From assembly GCA_035771175.1 (NCBI GenBank), contig CM069600.1, positions 9,013,729 through 9,077,728 on the forward strand: a stretch of DNA of 64,000 nt, read 5' to 3'. Position numbers and translations under genes: made by a program. The DNA is from Paratinospora sagittata. Its lineage: Eukaryota; Streptophyta; Magnoliopsida; Ranunculales; Menispermaceae. Numbering within the stretch: position 1 is the stretch's first letter; each line of letters begins with the position of its first letter. Below the pieces are notes generated by a model. It did no database searches. It was given only the letters and a program-made list of their open reading frames with translations, and had not been told where the DNA came from. Below, piece after piece: positions 46,116 through 59,100 of the stretch.

Positions 46116-46321
46116 ATAATCATTTTTTCGATATTTAGTATTCTTTAGGATTCGAATTCATATGAATAGATATTTAATCAAAACTATTCGATATTTCTTC
46201 ATTATATGACCTAATTAATTTCTTTTGCTTTATCCGAACTTATTCTACACTAATTTTAGCAGTTGCACACCGTTTGAATTCATGGCATGTATATATTAAC
46301 CAATCATTCGTTATCTATGTT

Positions 46322-47301
46322 AGATAAAGAATGATTGGCTAATATATACATGCCATGAATACGGACGGTGTGACTGCAAAAATTAGGATAGAATAAGTTG
46401 GGATAAAGCAAAAGACCACTTAAATTCAAATATTTTATAAATCAAACTACAATGACATATAGAAAATACTACAAACATTTCAGTTTTTTTCTTTTTGAGA
46501 TTGATACGTAACATTTCAACTTTAAGACATCAAGAAAAGTTTAATTAATTACGTGGACGCTTGGCTAAGCTAACACGTAGCCGAAATACAACCACTAAAA
46601 GTCCTACTTTGGTAGTACCCGTCGTTCCAAACCTACGTACGGTGCCACGTGCCGACAAATTGAGTCTTTTTCTCGATAGGCTAGAAACCGCGTGATCCTT
46701 TTCTCCCTTGCTAAAGCTACAACTTGCTAAGAAAAAGCATATGACAACGGTCCCACGTATATATGTCGTGAAATGTACGTAAGAACTCGGTGGATACGAT
46801 CGATGCTTTGAGTAACGGCGCGAGGACGGAAACTATATGGGCATTTACGTCAATAACAGTCCAAATCGATTTTTATATTAATTAGGACCTGATTCAAACC
46901 ACGTTGATTGAATTGGATTAAATTGAGTTAAGTTTATCTTTTAAATTAGGTTGAATTGACTTGGGCTTAAAAATTTATAATTCGATCTTATTTAGATTAG
47001 GTTAATATTATATAATTAACCTGAACAAATTCGAACCAATGCAAATTAATAAAAAATGATAGTTATTATTTTATTTATTATTTATTTGTCATAAACACTT
47101 ATTATGATTGAATTAGTTAAAATTTTAGTGTAAATAATATGAAAAAAAAACATAAGAACTGTTATAATATTCACAGTTAATTAACTTACAAATAGTGAAA
47201 AAAAGTAGATTAGACAGTTTTATAATCAATATATTAGTTGATTAACCTTACCTAAATCAATCTAAAGTCATTTATGGCTTAGGTTGGGTTGAGTTTAAGG
47301 G
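46322..47301 (+). repeat. Module B remainder and upstream island, unit 5
   Basis: Resumes in normal orientation at AGATAAAGAATGATTGG, includes the ACGT-rich island with G-box CACGTG at 46646-46651, and stops at GGGTTGAGTTTAAGG, several hundred bp before where a gene would be expected. The expected fifth gene copy is missing. Confidence 0.7.
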
Positions 47302-47314
47302 ATCAATCTAAAGT
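47302..47314 (+). other. 13-bp templated filler at a breakpoint
   Basis: ATCAATCTAAAGT between module B and the integrase fragment is an exact copy of 47256-47268, 46 bp upstream. Such local copies are a known mark of plant end-joining repair. Confidence 0.6.
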
Positions 47315-48311
47315 TATTATTGATCGCTTGACCAAGTCCGCTCACTTTCTACCGGTGAACACTAGGGATTCTATGGACAAGCTGAGCAGACTCTATATGC
47401 AGGAGATAGTCAGATTACATGGAGTGCCTGTTTCGATTGTGTCAGATAGGGATCCGAGGTTTACATCGGTATTCTGGCAGGGGTTGCAGAGGCAGCTCGG
47501 CACTAGACTAGATCTCAGTACCGCTTTTCACCCCCAGACGGATGGCCAGTCTGAGAGGTTGACATTGATTTTAGAGGATATGCTTCGAGCTTGTGTCCTT
47601 GAGTCCAGTGGTAACTGGGAGGAGTACATACATTTGTGTGAGTTCGCGTACAACAATAGCTATCAGTCCAGTATTGGCATGGCTCCTTTTGAGGCATTGT
47701 ATGGTCGACCCTGTAGATCTCCGATCTGTTGGACGGAGGTAGGGGATGTTGCGATGATGGGACCAGAGTTTGTACAAGAACACACAGAGAATATTAAGAA
47801 AATCAAGCATAATATGAAAGTAGCCCAAGACAGGCAGAAGAGTTACACTGATGCCAAGCGGAAGACCGTAGAGTTCGAGGTGGGTGACCAAGTTTTATTG
47901 AAGGTCTCACCTCAGAAGGGCCAAACTAAATTTGGGATAAAAGGCAAGCTCGCTCCGAGATTTATTGGGCCGTTCGAGGTTTTAGAACGAATTGGCCCCG
48001 TCGCTTACCGATTAGCCTTGCCACCTCAGTTAGCAGCAGTCCACAATGTCTTTCATGTGTCAATGCTGAGAGCGTACAAGAGTGATTTTGATCACGTCTT
48101 GGACTGGAGGAACATTGAACTGAGGCAGGATGAGACTTATGATGAGGAACCTATTCAGATACTTGACCGGAAGGTCCAGAGGTTACGTAACCGCGAGATT
48201 CCGATGGTTAAGGTGAGATGGCAGTTCCATGGCGAGGAACAGGTTACTTGGGAGCGTGAGGACTACATGATGGAGCACTTTGCCGAGTTCATGGGCTTAG
48301 GTAATTCTTAA
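47315..48311 (+). pseudogene. Integrase C-terminal fragment (gypsy), + strand
   Basis: Open from [15 protein letters not shown] to the stop at 48311 and clearly homologous to 21110-20087. The second and third catalytic residues are present ([15 protein letters not shown]), as are the GPY/F module and the chromodomain-like tail. The first catalytic aspartate (DFVVGLP) and everything upstream are absent, because the fragment starts abruptly after a repaired break. No promoter or start codon of its own is expected. It is followed by a polypurine tract and an LTR in the correct order, so this is the true 3' end of an element. Confidence 0.87.
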
Positions 48312-48355
48312 CCTTAAAACTTCGAGGACGAAGTTCATTCTAAGGTGGGTGTAAT

Positions 48356-51273
48356 GTGACGCCCCGAAAATTATTTCATCTAGCCCATAACCTAATTGCA
48401 TTTTTGCCCAAACTCTATGTGTTGTCTTGATATGTTTGGTGTTTGTTTGATGATTGTTTAATGTTTGTATAGTTGATGCTTGATAATGTATATAAATATA
48501 TGTATCATAAATTGTATATGAGTCATGTTAAATTAAAGTATAATGCATATGTTATGATTTATGCATGGGCTCATTAAACCATGAATTGATATGGGTTAGG
48601 ATTGATTGAATAAAAGGATAAATGAAATTGAAAATTTGGTGTATTAAATGGATTGGACATTTAAAATACATGTGGTTGGTATGGGTAGTGTGAGACCAAC
48701 ACATGTGAAGGTTGGTGCATGAAAGTGGACAAGGGTCCAATGCCCACTTCTCTTCTTCAAGGAAGTGCTAGAATGAGTGGAGGGAATCAAGGAGAGAATT
48801 AAGGAGAGAATCAAGGAGGGAATCAAGGAAGTGCTAGAAAGAGGTGCGTGGAGAGAAAGAAAAGAAGAGAAAGGAAAGAAGAAGAGAAGGAAGGAGAGAG
48901 TTGCAGGAGGAAGATCCCTGCGACGTTTCCATCAAAGAGGTGGATCTTTGGAATATACGGTCAGATTGAGCTCAAATTTTATCAGCACGTTCGTAGCTTA
49001 TGGTTCTTCATTCTTGTCGGTGGAGATCTTGATCAGAGGTTTCGTCTAAGAGATCTAACCTCTCAAACAAAGCTGGTCGGAAAGTCTGGATTTCTCGCAC
49101 CGTTTCGCTCAAACTTATAGATCTCCTAAATCTACCGTTAGATGGCTACCAAATTTGGGTATGTGGTTTAAAACTGATATTTCTACATTCTGAACGGTGA
49201 AGATCTTAATTACAGGCTTTTTCTAAGAGATATAACCTCTCAAACGAAGCTGGTCGGAATTTCTGGGTTTCTCGTGCCGTTTCGGTCAAACTTGTAGATC
49301 TCCTCAATCTACCGTTGGATGGATATGTAGTTTATAACAGATATTTCTGTATTCTGAACGGTGGAGATGTTTATATGTTTAGTATTTTGTGTGATATAGT
49401 CATCTGAGTTTGGGTATTTGCAGCAGGAAAGGAGAAACTGTCTGATTAGATACTTGTTCATCAAAGATACATATCTTTTCGGTCCACCGTTGGATTGGGC
49501 TGATATTTGGACAGAAGGTTTGTTTCTTCACATACTTCAATATGTACGGTTGATTTTGTGATTACATATTTCTATTGGTAGATTAATACATCTGAACAGA
49601 ATATTAAATGAAGAATTGGTAAGGTGCTTGTATTGGACCTAAATTTAGAATATGAACTTAGACATTTCCAAATAGCTTGCATGTCAACTATGTTGACCTA
49701 GTTGCCATTGTTGATGAACCTATGATGCAAAATCAGTTATATACATGGTTGAACATGGTGACCTAGTGTAAATCGACAATATGGCCTAAGTATGGAAAAT
49801 TTCATATTTTAGGGCTTTTGATGCTTTTGGCCTAGAATCATTGAATTGATGCAACTTATGTTTAATTAAGCATGATTAGAGTTGATTATGCTACTGATTT
49901 GGTGGTTGTGACCATATCATGGGTTAGGCCTACTTGTGATCAAGTGACCAAATTTGGGCATGTTTATGCCTAAGGAATTGAAAATCAGTATTTTTGATTA
50001 ATAGAATGGTTTATGTATGAGAACTATGCATTAGAGGCCTAAGTCATGTGATTTGAGTTGAATGATGGGATTAGATGGGATTTAGGCCTATTGTTTATAT
50101 GTGGGCTGATTTAGGGTTGATGTGTAATGTCTATGTGATTGAGCAAAGAAATTGATGTATGGTAGGATATTGATGTATGTTTCAGGATCTTGATTGGGTT
50201 GATTCGGTTTGGTGGTCGTGTGTGGTTAAATACTCTCGCGAGGCTTGGTTGTGAGTAGACTTCATTTATGATTATATCTTTTATGTCATCATATCACTTA
50301 TATATATTGTATGTTGAAAGCATGAATGTGTTCTAATATTTTGAATGATGCATTGATTTGAGAAAACCTTATGACTTTGGTTGGACCCATCTATCTGGCT
50401 AATAGGGGGACTTAACCTTGTCATAAGAGGGTTTTAGGAAAGAAAATGATTGGGATCAACGGCACGGTGAAATAGACGTGTACTAGTAACCCAAATAAAC
50501 ATGATTGGGATCAACGGCACGGTGAAATAGACGTGTACTAGTAACCCAAGGCATGTGGAATGTGGATCCAAATTGATAAACTTTTACTTGCATCGAACTT
50601 ATTATAAATGCTTGATATCTATATGTTATGAGCTTTTAATCATGCTACACATTGACATGCATACATGATATTTATTGATGAGTATTGATAACATATTTGA
50701 ATTCTATTCACTGGGCATCGTTGGCTCACCCTCATTTTCCTCTTTCAGGTCCTTCTGTCCCGAATAAGGGCAAAGGAGTAGTCATATCTTGAGGGCCTTG
50801 CCTGCGAGAGAATCCAAGGCCTCGATGTGAGTTGAGAGGCATTTTGATTGAATTGTGTTTTAAATTATGAAGTACTATATTTTGGATTATGTAATTATAA
50901 CACTTACCACATTGTAGTACGGGTGAGTTGGGACTTGTTAGATAGACTATGTGGGCATATGACGGTTTTATTTGTACCCACAATTTTGGACTTTATGAGT
51001 ATGTCAATTTTAATGGACTGTAGGGATTATGATTATTATTTATGGTTCATTTTTTTTTATGGATTATCTCTTGTCTTGGATGATTAATACGGTGGGTAGT
51101 TTTGCTTAATACCTTTTGATATCATATCGTTGTTTGGGATAAGGCTTGTAGGGTCTCAACCACCTCACGGGAGTTGAGGAGTGGTCGGAGATGCCTACGC
51201 CGGGCGTCCCGCCCCGGCATTCCGCACGCCATTCCCTGCGGGGTTGGTGGTCCGGGGCGCGGGGTCACCACAC
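48356..51273 (+). repeat. 3' LTR of the rearranged gypsy element, + strand
   Basis: Starts TGTGACGCCCCG directly after the tract CTAAGGTGGGTGTAA and ends GGGGTCACCACA. About 2.9 kb, the same length class as the LTR at 17130-20075, in the opposite direction. Contains the same tandem internal repeats (49040-49380). Its right edge is joined to a minus-strand pol fragment instead of host DNA. No gene. Confidence 0.85.
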
Positions 51274-53083
51274 AACTGATAATGGCTTCAACCTTAGACG
51301 GATCAACTGAAATCCCCTCAGAACTCACCACATGACCTAAGAACTTCACTTCGGTGATCCAAAACTCGCACTTGCTCAGCTTTGCATATAGCCTATGCTC
51401 TCTCAGAGTTTGCAAGGTCACTCTAAGGTGTTCTTCATGCTCAGCCCGAGTCTTGGAATACACCAATATGTCATCAATGAAGATGATGACAAACTTATCC
51501 AGATACTGCCTAAAGACCCTCTGCATCAGGTCCATGAACATCGCCGGTGCATTAGTCACACCAAATGGCATCACAAGGAACTCATAATGTCCATAGAGGG
51601 TTTTGAATGTTGTCTTAGGCACATCCTCCTCCCTGATCCTCAGCTGATGATACCCGGAGCGCAAATCAATCTTCGAAAAATACCTCGCTCCCCTCAATTG
51701 ATCAAACAAGTCATCAATCCTTGGGAGAGGATATTTGTTATTGACGGTCACCCTGTTCAATTGGCGATAGTCGATGCACAACCGCAAGCTCCCATCTTTC
51801 TTTTTCACAAAAAGAACTGGAGCTCCCCAGGGTGACACGCTCGGGCAAATAAAGCTCTTAGCCAATAACTCCTCGAGCTGTTTCTGCAACTCTCTCAACT
51901 CGGCTGGCGCCATTCTATATGGTGCCATGGAGATCGGCTTCGTGCCAGGGACTAGTTCAATAATGAAATCGATCTCTCGTTTCGGGGGTAATCCTGGAAG
52001 ATCCGCAGGGAACACATCTAGAAAGTCCCTAACAATGGCAATATCCTCAAGTATCGCCTCACTAGTCTCTTCTTCATCAGGCACTAACCCAGCCAAAATC
52101 TCCTTATCTCCATCAGTCACAAATCTACCCCTTGTGACTGTCTGGTCTGAAGCTCTACCCTGTAGTGTAAACACTGGGTGTCCGGGGACCTGAAAAATGA
52201 TTCTCTTCGCGAAACAGTCGACAACTGCATGATAGGCCGCGAGCCAATCCATCCCTAGAATTGCATCAAACTCTAAAAACTCTAGGACTCGAAATTCAAT
52301 AGGCATCTCAACATCACTAATCTGAACCACACACTGGCAACAGATCATGTTGGGGTAGATCCTCTTCCCAGCTACAGTACTCACTACTAACCATGTACTA
52401 GCCCTAATGGGAGTCAAATGCAAACTATCTACCATACGTCCAGATATGAATGATAATGTAGACCCAGCATCAAATAATACATGCATAGAAATACCACAAA
52501 TAATAATAGTACCTTTCACCAAAGTCCTGGATGCTGTCGGGTCTGGCTCAGTAGCTGCCTTCGCTGTCTCTCTGGCACTGGACTGCTGCACAAATCCCTG
52601 AGCTCTCTGAAAATTTGGACACTCGAACTTCCTATGCCCAGCCTGCCCACATTGAAAACATAAGAACGGAGCCCAGGGTTCAAATGACTCAGTCTGAGAT
52701 GTCGTCACATAACTTCCTCGGCCTCTACTTCTGCCTCGGCCAGCAGTCTGTGGGAATGGGGGTCTCGGTGCACTCGGTGCCTGAATAGGAATCGGGACAG
52801 GAGAGGAAACCACTGGTGAGGCCATCATACCAGTCTGAACCGGGGATGCCTTACTCTGAGCACCATCAGACTGTGCTTTTCCAAAAAAATTTCTCTTCCT
52901 TTCCCATCTTCCCTTCTTCCACGGAGTCTGGAACTGTCCCCCAAACTCTGCTTGTGAAGTCGGTTCACCTGGAGCTGCTCGTGTAGACATACCATCAACC
53001 CGCTCAGCCAACTCATACTGTTTGGCCCTCTAGACCACTGTGGTAAAATCAGTCATCTTCGTCACAGACAAGGCCTGTCGGAT
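51274..53083 (-). pseudogene. Gag-protease-RT fragment (gypsy), minus strand
   Basis: From right to left: gag C-terminus, zinc knuckle [14 protein letters not shown] (about 52660), protease [12 protein letters not shown] (about 52470), the linker with [20 protein letters not shown] (about 52250; lost in the 23235 copy), and reverse transcriptase up to [17 protein letters not shown] (about 51300), including FIDDILVY. Both ends are broken: a jump into LTR sequence at 53083 and into the opposite LTR at 51273. A stop (TAG) at about 53034 interrupts gag. An open frame runs from about 53011 through RT into the inverted LTR, making a meaningless fusion tail. RNase H is absent. Confidence 0.87.
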
Positions 53084-54330
53084 CTACCAACAGAAATATG
53101 TAATCACAAAATCAACCGTACAGATTGAAGTATGTGAAGAAACAAACCTTCTGGCCAAATATCAGCCCAATCCAACGGTGGACCGAAAAGATAAGTATCT
53201 TTGATGAACAAGTCTCTAATCAGACAATTTCTCCTTTCCTGCTGCAAATACTCAAACTCAGATGATTATATCACACAAAATGCTCAACACATAAACATCT
53301 CCACCGTTCAGAATACAGAAATATCATTATAAACTACATACCCATATTTGATATCCATCCAACGGTAGATTCAGGAGTTCTACAAGTTTGAGCGAAACGG
53401 CATGAGAAATCTAGACTTTCTGATCAGCTTTGTTTGAGAGGCTAGATCTCTCAGACGAAATCTCTTATCAAGATCTTCACCGTTCAGAATGCAGAACTAT
53501 CTGTTGTAAACTACATACCAAAATTATATATCCATCCAACGGTAGATTAAGGAGATCTAGAAGTTTGAGCGAAACGGCGTGAGAAATCTAGACTTTCCGA
53601 CCAGCTTTGTTTGAGAGGTTATATCTCTTAGAAGAAACCTCTGATCAAGATCTCCACCGACCATAATGAATAACCATAAGCTACGAACGTGCTGACAAAT
53701 TTTGAGCTCAATCTGATCATATATCCCAAAGATCCAGCTGTTTGATGAAAACATCGCAGAGATCTTCCTCCTGCAACTCCCTCTTTCGTTCTCTTCTTCT
53801 GTCCTTTCTCTTCTTTTCTTTTCTTTTTTTTTTCCCTTTCTCTCCACTCACCTCTTTCTAGCACTGCCTTGATTCCCTCCACTCATTCTAGCACTTCCTT
53901 GAAGAAGAGAAGTGGGCATGGGACACTTGTCCACTTTCATGCACCAACCTTCACATGTGTTAGTCTCATACTACCCATACCAACCACATGTACTTTAACC
54001 AATCTCATGCTTCCATGTATTTTAAATGTCCAATCCATTTAATACACCAAATTTTCATTTTCATTTATCCTTTTATTCAATCAATCCTAACCCATATCAA
54101 TTCATGGTTTAATGGGCCCATGCATAAATAATAACATATGCATTATACTTTAATTTAACATGACCCATATACAATTTATGATACACATATTTATATACAT
54201 TATCAAACATCAACTATACAAACATTAAACAACCATCAAACAAACACCAAACATATCAAGGCAACGCATAGAGTTTGGGCAAAGTGTAATTGGGTTATGG
54301 GCTAGATGAAATAATTTTTGGGGCGTCACA
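53084..54330 (-). repeat. Partial 5' LTR (gypsy), minus strand
   Basis: Matches the right-hand 1.25 kb of the LTR at 24992-26794, starting at CTACCAACAGAAATATG and ending GGGCGTCACA, directly followed by TTTCT (54331-54335) as at 26795. This shows it is the same insertion as the 17130 element, duplicated with the unit. The primer site and the inner LTR part are lost. Confidence 0.82.
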
Positions 54331-54562
54331 TTTCTTATATAGAGATTTTTGCGCCTGAACGTTCTGGCATGCGCCTGTACGTTCTGGCATGCGCCTGTAC
54401 GTTCTGGCATGCGCTTGAACATTCTGGCATGCCTTGCACCTGAACGTTCTGGCATGCGCCTGAACGTTCGGGCATGCGCCTGAACGTTCTGTCATGCGCC
54501 TGAACGTTCGGGCGTTGCCGAAATAGTAATTTTTTTTTTTTTGTGAAATACAGGGTATTACA
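54331..54562 (-). mobile_element. LTR2 right remnant with eight-copy minisatellite
   Basis: TTTCTTATATAGAG to GGGTATTACA, with eight copies of the 20-bp GCGCCTGAACGTTCTGGCAT-type repeat at 54350-54515. The left part of this LTR2 copy is missing. Confidence 0.82.
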
Positions 54563-54769
54563 TTTATGAGTAATTTGGTAATAAAGACCTAAAAGATTTC
54601 TTTTGTGCTTGTGGACTAGTAAAATTGATAAATTAGTATTTAAACTTTTGATATTAATATTATTATTCTTTTGATTCCTATGAAATATATATATATTTTT
54701 CACTCTATCTTGAATTCTATCCTACAACTATTGACGTGTATTCCATAATGCATTATATAACTAAAAAAA

Positions 54770-55185
54770 TAGGACAGCTTGGTGCACGAAGCTTCCGCTT
54801 ATGTGGGGTCTCGGAGAAGGGTCGACCACAATTAGCCCTATTGTATCCTGTCTTACCTTACTTTGTAAAAGATTGTTTCTACGACTCGAACCCGTAGCAA
54901 CATAGGCACAAGGCAACAACTCTTATCATTGTGTCAAGACTCTCCTTCCAATTAACTCCTTTTGGATATATTGTATGATGGTTGTTTTCACATTATTTTA
55001 TTATTGTAGATAAAAATTTCATTAGAAAACCTTTCCAACTTATAGGTTTTTGGGGAATATTATTTTAATAGGTTCAAGTTATGAAAACATCTTACAATTC
55101 AAGGTAAAATTGCATACAATTTACCAATGATCCAACCATTCTCTAGGACACCGCATAGGCGATAGCTTTGTGTACTGAGCTACCT
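54770..55185. repeat. Inverted SINE pair (module A4)
   Basis: Left arm 54770-54948 (GGACAGCTTGGTGCACGAAG, CTCGAACCCG, the best-preserved B-box-like motif), right arm about 55070-55185 reversed. A-type. Confidence 0.55.
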
Positions 55186-56105
55186 TTTTTTATTATTTTA
55201 TTAGTACTTGCACACGTGTGTTGTACAAGATTTTATTATAAATAATAAATTAAAATAAAATAATTTTTTATAACAATATGTATATTTTCATATTTTTTAT
55301 ACAAATTAAAATGGGTAAAATCATATAAAAATAGGGATGAAGGCAGAAAAGAGTAAAAAAATTAGAAATTCAAATAGTAGAATAGAGAAATTAAAATTAC
55401 AAAAAGCCTAATGTAGGAGATGCTTGTGTAAAAGTCAAAACTTTAAAAAGTAGTTAAAATATAAAAGTACATACTATTTTATCATTAATATAAAATAAGC
55501 TTCAACTATCAAATATTCTCATCAAATTTGTATAGATATATAGATTAATGTGCACATGTGTATCATATGGGTGTAACTTCCATTGTTATCCAAGGAACGG
55601 GTTAATTAGTGTATGCATTGAGCTCTGTATTATATAGCATGACATTCCAACATCCAAGATAGGCTGGGTGCCAGCGTTAAAAAATAATGTTAAAAAATAA
55701 TATTGACACTTAACATACATAAAACATTTATATATAAAAAAATTGATATGAAGTAAGTTAAAAAGTAGAAAAAACTAGAGAAAAGTAGAGATTATTTAAA
55801 TTGCTATATAATTGTTAGTTTTTAAAATAAAGGATGATCATAAAATTTATAAGTTAATTTTGGAACTCTATCAACAGAACGTAAAACGTTCCATGTTCTA
55901 ACATAGATAACGAATGATTGGTTAATATATACATGCCATGAATTCAGACGGTGTGCAACTGCTAAAATTAGTGTAGAATAAGTTGGGATAAAGTAAAAGA
56001 AATTAATTAGGTCATATAATGAAGAAATATCGAATAGTCTTGATTAAATATCTATTCATATGAATTCGAATCCTAAAGAATACTAAATATCGAAAAAACG
56101 ATTAT

Positions 56106-56317
56106 GCTACGTTTGGTTTAGAATTCTGATACAATTTTCTGTATATAAAATTTTAAAAATACGAAAAAATGTGTTTGATTCGTTGAAACCCAAAAATAGT
56201 TTTCTAAAATTTATAAAAAGAAAACAAGTTGTTTCTAAGAAATAATAAAATGTTGTTTTCTGAATTTATTATTTTTCAGTTGTATTTTGTTTTTCGGATC
56301 ACGAACCAAACGCAGCC
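56106..56317. mobile_element. MITE with GCTACGTTTGGTT-type ends (module A4)
   Basis: GCTACGTTTGGTTTAGAATT at the left and GAACCAAACGCAGCC at the right. Confidence 0.6.
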
Positions 56318-56470
56318 TTAATTTATATGAAATTACGTTTTTTAATTTGAGAAACCACTTAAATTCAAATATTTTATAAATCAAACTACAATGACATCTA
56401 GAAAATATTACAAAATTTCAATTTTATATTAAAATATAAAAATCTATTTATGGGTAATTTGGTAATAAGG

Positions 56471-57945
56471 AACTAAAAGATTTTTTTGTGTTGGACTAGT
56501 AAAATTACTAAATAGAGCATTTAAATTTTTGATATTAATATTATTATTCTTTTGATTTTGTCACTTATGATATATATATATATATATTCACATTATCTTG
56601 AATTCTAGCCTGCAACTATTGACATGTATTCCATAATACATTATATAACTAAAAAAAAAGAAAAACTTGTGCACGAAGCTTTTGCCTATGTGAGGTTTCA
56701 GAGAAATTAAGGTCGGACCACATTTGGATCAATTGTATCATGTATTACCTTACTTTGCAAAAGATTATTTCTAAGACTCGAATCCGTTGGCAACAACTCT
56801 TATCGTTGTGTCAAGACTCTCCTTCCAATTAACTCTTTTTGGATATATAGTATAATGGTTGTTTTCATATTATTTTATTATTGTAGATAAGAATTTCATT
56901 AGAAAACCTTTCCAAACTTATAGGTTTCAGGGAAATATTATTTTACTAGGTTCGAGTTGTGAAAACATCTTACAATACAAGGTAAAGTTGCGTACAATTT
57001 ACCAATGATCCAACCATTCTATGAGACCCGCATAAGCAAGAGCTTCGTATACCGAGCTACCTTTTTTTATTATTTTATTAGTACTTGCACACGTTCGTTG
57101 CACAATATTTTATTATAAATAATAAATTAAAATAAAATAAAATTTTACAACAATATGTATATATATTTTTATATTTCTTTTATACAAATAAAAAGGGTAA
57201 AATCATATAAAAATAGGGATGAAGGCAGATAAGAGTAAAAAATTAGAATTACAAAAAGCTTAAAATGTAGAAAATGTTTGTGTAAAAGTCAAAACTTTAA
57301 AGAGTGTTAAAATATAAAAGTACATACTATTTTATCATTAATATAAAATAAGCTTCAACTACCCAAATATTCTCATCAAATTTATATAGATATATAAATT
57401 AATGTGCACATATGTGTATTATATAGGAGTAACTTTCATTGTTATCTAAGGAACGAGTTAGTGTATGTATTGAGCTTTGTGTTGTATAGCGTGACATTTT
57501 AACATCTAAAGGATGCTGAGTGTCATAGCGTGACATTTTAACATCTAAAGGATGCTGAGTGTCAGCATAAAAAAATAGTATTCACACTCAACATTAAAAA
57601 TATTTTTTTATAAAAAATTAATTTAAAGTAAGTTATAAAGTAGAAAAAACTAGAGAAAAGTACAGATTATTTATATTATTATATTATTGTCAGTTTTTGA
57701 AATAAAGTATAAAATTTATAAGTTAATTTTAGAACTCTATCAAAAGAACTTAAAACGTTCCATGTTCTAACATAGATAAAGAATGATTGGCTAATATATA
57801 CATGCCATGAATACGGACGGTGTGACTGCAAAAATTAGGGTAGAATAAGTTGGGATAAAGCAAAAGACCACTTAAATTCAAATATTTTATAAATCAAACT
57901 ACAATGACATATAGAAAATACTACAAACATTTCAATTTTTTCTTT
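56471..57945 (+). repeat. Module B, unit 4
   Basis: B-type module following A4. It has a local direct duplication of about 37 bp at 57488-57560 (TAGCGTGACATTTTAACATC twice). No gene. Confidence 0.75.
56664..57063. repeat. Inverted SINE pair (module B4)
   Basis: Left arm 56664-56826 (TGTGCACGAAGCTTTTGCC), right arm about 56935-57063 reversed (TCGTATACCGAGCTACC). B-type. Confidence 0.55.
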
Positions 57946-59060
57946 TTGAGATTGATACGTAACATTTCAACTTTAAGACATCAAGAAAAGTTTAATTAAT
58001 TACGTGGACGCTTGGCTAAGCTAACACGTAGCCGAAATACAACCACTAAAAGTCCTACTTTGGTAGTACCCGTCGTTCCAAACCTACGTACGGTGCCACG
58101 TGCCGACAAATTGAGCCTTTTTCTTGATAGGCTAGAAACCGCGTGATCCTTCTCTCCCCTGCTAAAGCTACAACTGCTAAGAAGAAGCACATGACAACGG
58201 TCCCACGTATATTTGTCGTGGATACGATCGAGGCTTTGAGTAACGGCTCGAGGACGGAAACTATATGGCATTTACGTCAATAACAGTCCAAATCGATTTT
58301 TATATTAATTAGGACCTTATTCAAACCGTTCGGATTGGATTAAGTTGAGTTGAGTTTATCTGTTAAATTTGTTAAATTAGGTTAATTTGACTTGGGCTAA
58401 ATTAGGTTAAGATTGTATAATTAACTTGAACAAATTCGAACCAACACGAATTAATAAAAAAGATAATTATTATTTTATTTATTATTTTTTTGACATAAAC
58501 ACTTACTATGATTAAATTAGCTAAAATTTTATAACGTAAATAATATAAAAAAAAACACATCTTAAGAACTGTCATAATATTCACATTTAATTAACTTACA
58601 AATAATGAAAAAAAGTAGATTAGACAGTTTTATAATCAATATATTAATTGATTAACCTGACCTAAATCAATCTAAAGTCATTTATGACTTAGGTTGGATT
58701 GAGTTTAAGGGGTCTATTCAGTTGATTGGGTAAGATTTTCTTCAATTTCTAAAATTTACTATTATCTTAAGATTTTGACATGTTTTATGAGAACTTTTTT
58801 TGCCATATATAACCACATATCTTTATATACAGGTGTATTCTTAGAACAGATAGCCATCCCACTTGCACAAGTAAAATCTTTTCATCAAAGCCTCAGAGAG
58901 CGTGAAGATAAGGTACTACTACTTGTCCTTTTTCTAGCTTTTATCTTTGACAAAGAACAAAACAAAGCAATTTACTGCAAAAAAGCAAAGAGTCGGCAGT
59001 ACAGTTGGAAGCACCACACAAACCCTACACAATTCTACCATCTTGATACTTGTATTGTGG
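57946..59060 (+). promoter_or_regulatory. Upstream region of gene 4, short version
   Basis: Contains the ACGT-rich island (57995-58260) with the G-box CACGTG at 58097-58102. It has the same upstream deletion junction as unit 2 (GGTGTATTCTTAGAACAGAT near 58845). No convincing gene on either strand. Confidence 0.45.
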
Positions 59061-59069
59061 CTATAAATT
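59061..59069 (+). promoter_or_regulatory. TATA-like box of gene 4
   Basis: CTATAAATT as in the other copies. Upstream, GACCTGCAA is missing from the CAGTTGGACCTGCAAGCACC sequence of copy 1. Confidence 0.5.
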
Positions 59070-59100
59070 CTATGCTTCACTTCTCTTGCTCCTCACTGCC

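Larger units (their letters stand above)
44015..46321 (-). repeat. Inverted segment: B fragment, CACTA remnant, A fragment
   Basis: Read on the minus strand this is: the right half of module A (46321 down to 45733), the CACTA element of 7241 with most of its interior lost (45732-45136), and the first part of module B (45135 down to 44015). The order matches unit 1 (A, CACTA, B), so the block was inverted as one piece. Both breakpoints fall near the sequence shared by A and B around ATGTTCTAACATAGATAA and TAATATATACATGCC. No gene. Confidence 0.8.
54563..56470 (+). repeat. Module A, unit 4
   Basis: Complete A module from TTTATGAGTAATTTGG to TATGGGTAATTTGGTAATAA, without a CACTA insertion. Near 55675-55705 GTTAAAAAATAAT is duplicated. 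No gene. Confidence 0.8.

Noticed and set aside
51122..53011. A 629-residue open frame that could be read as one intact protein
   Set aside because: Its last part is translated from an inverted LTR joined to a broken RT; the fusion is an accident of rearrangement and the gag start and RNase H are missing.
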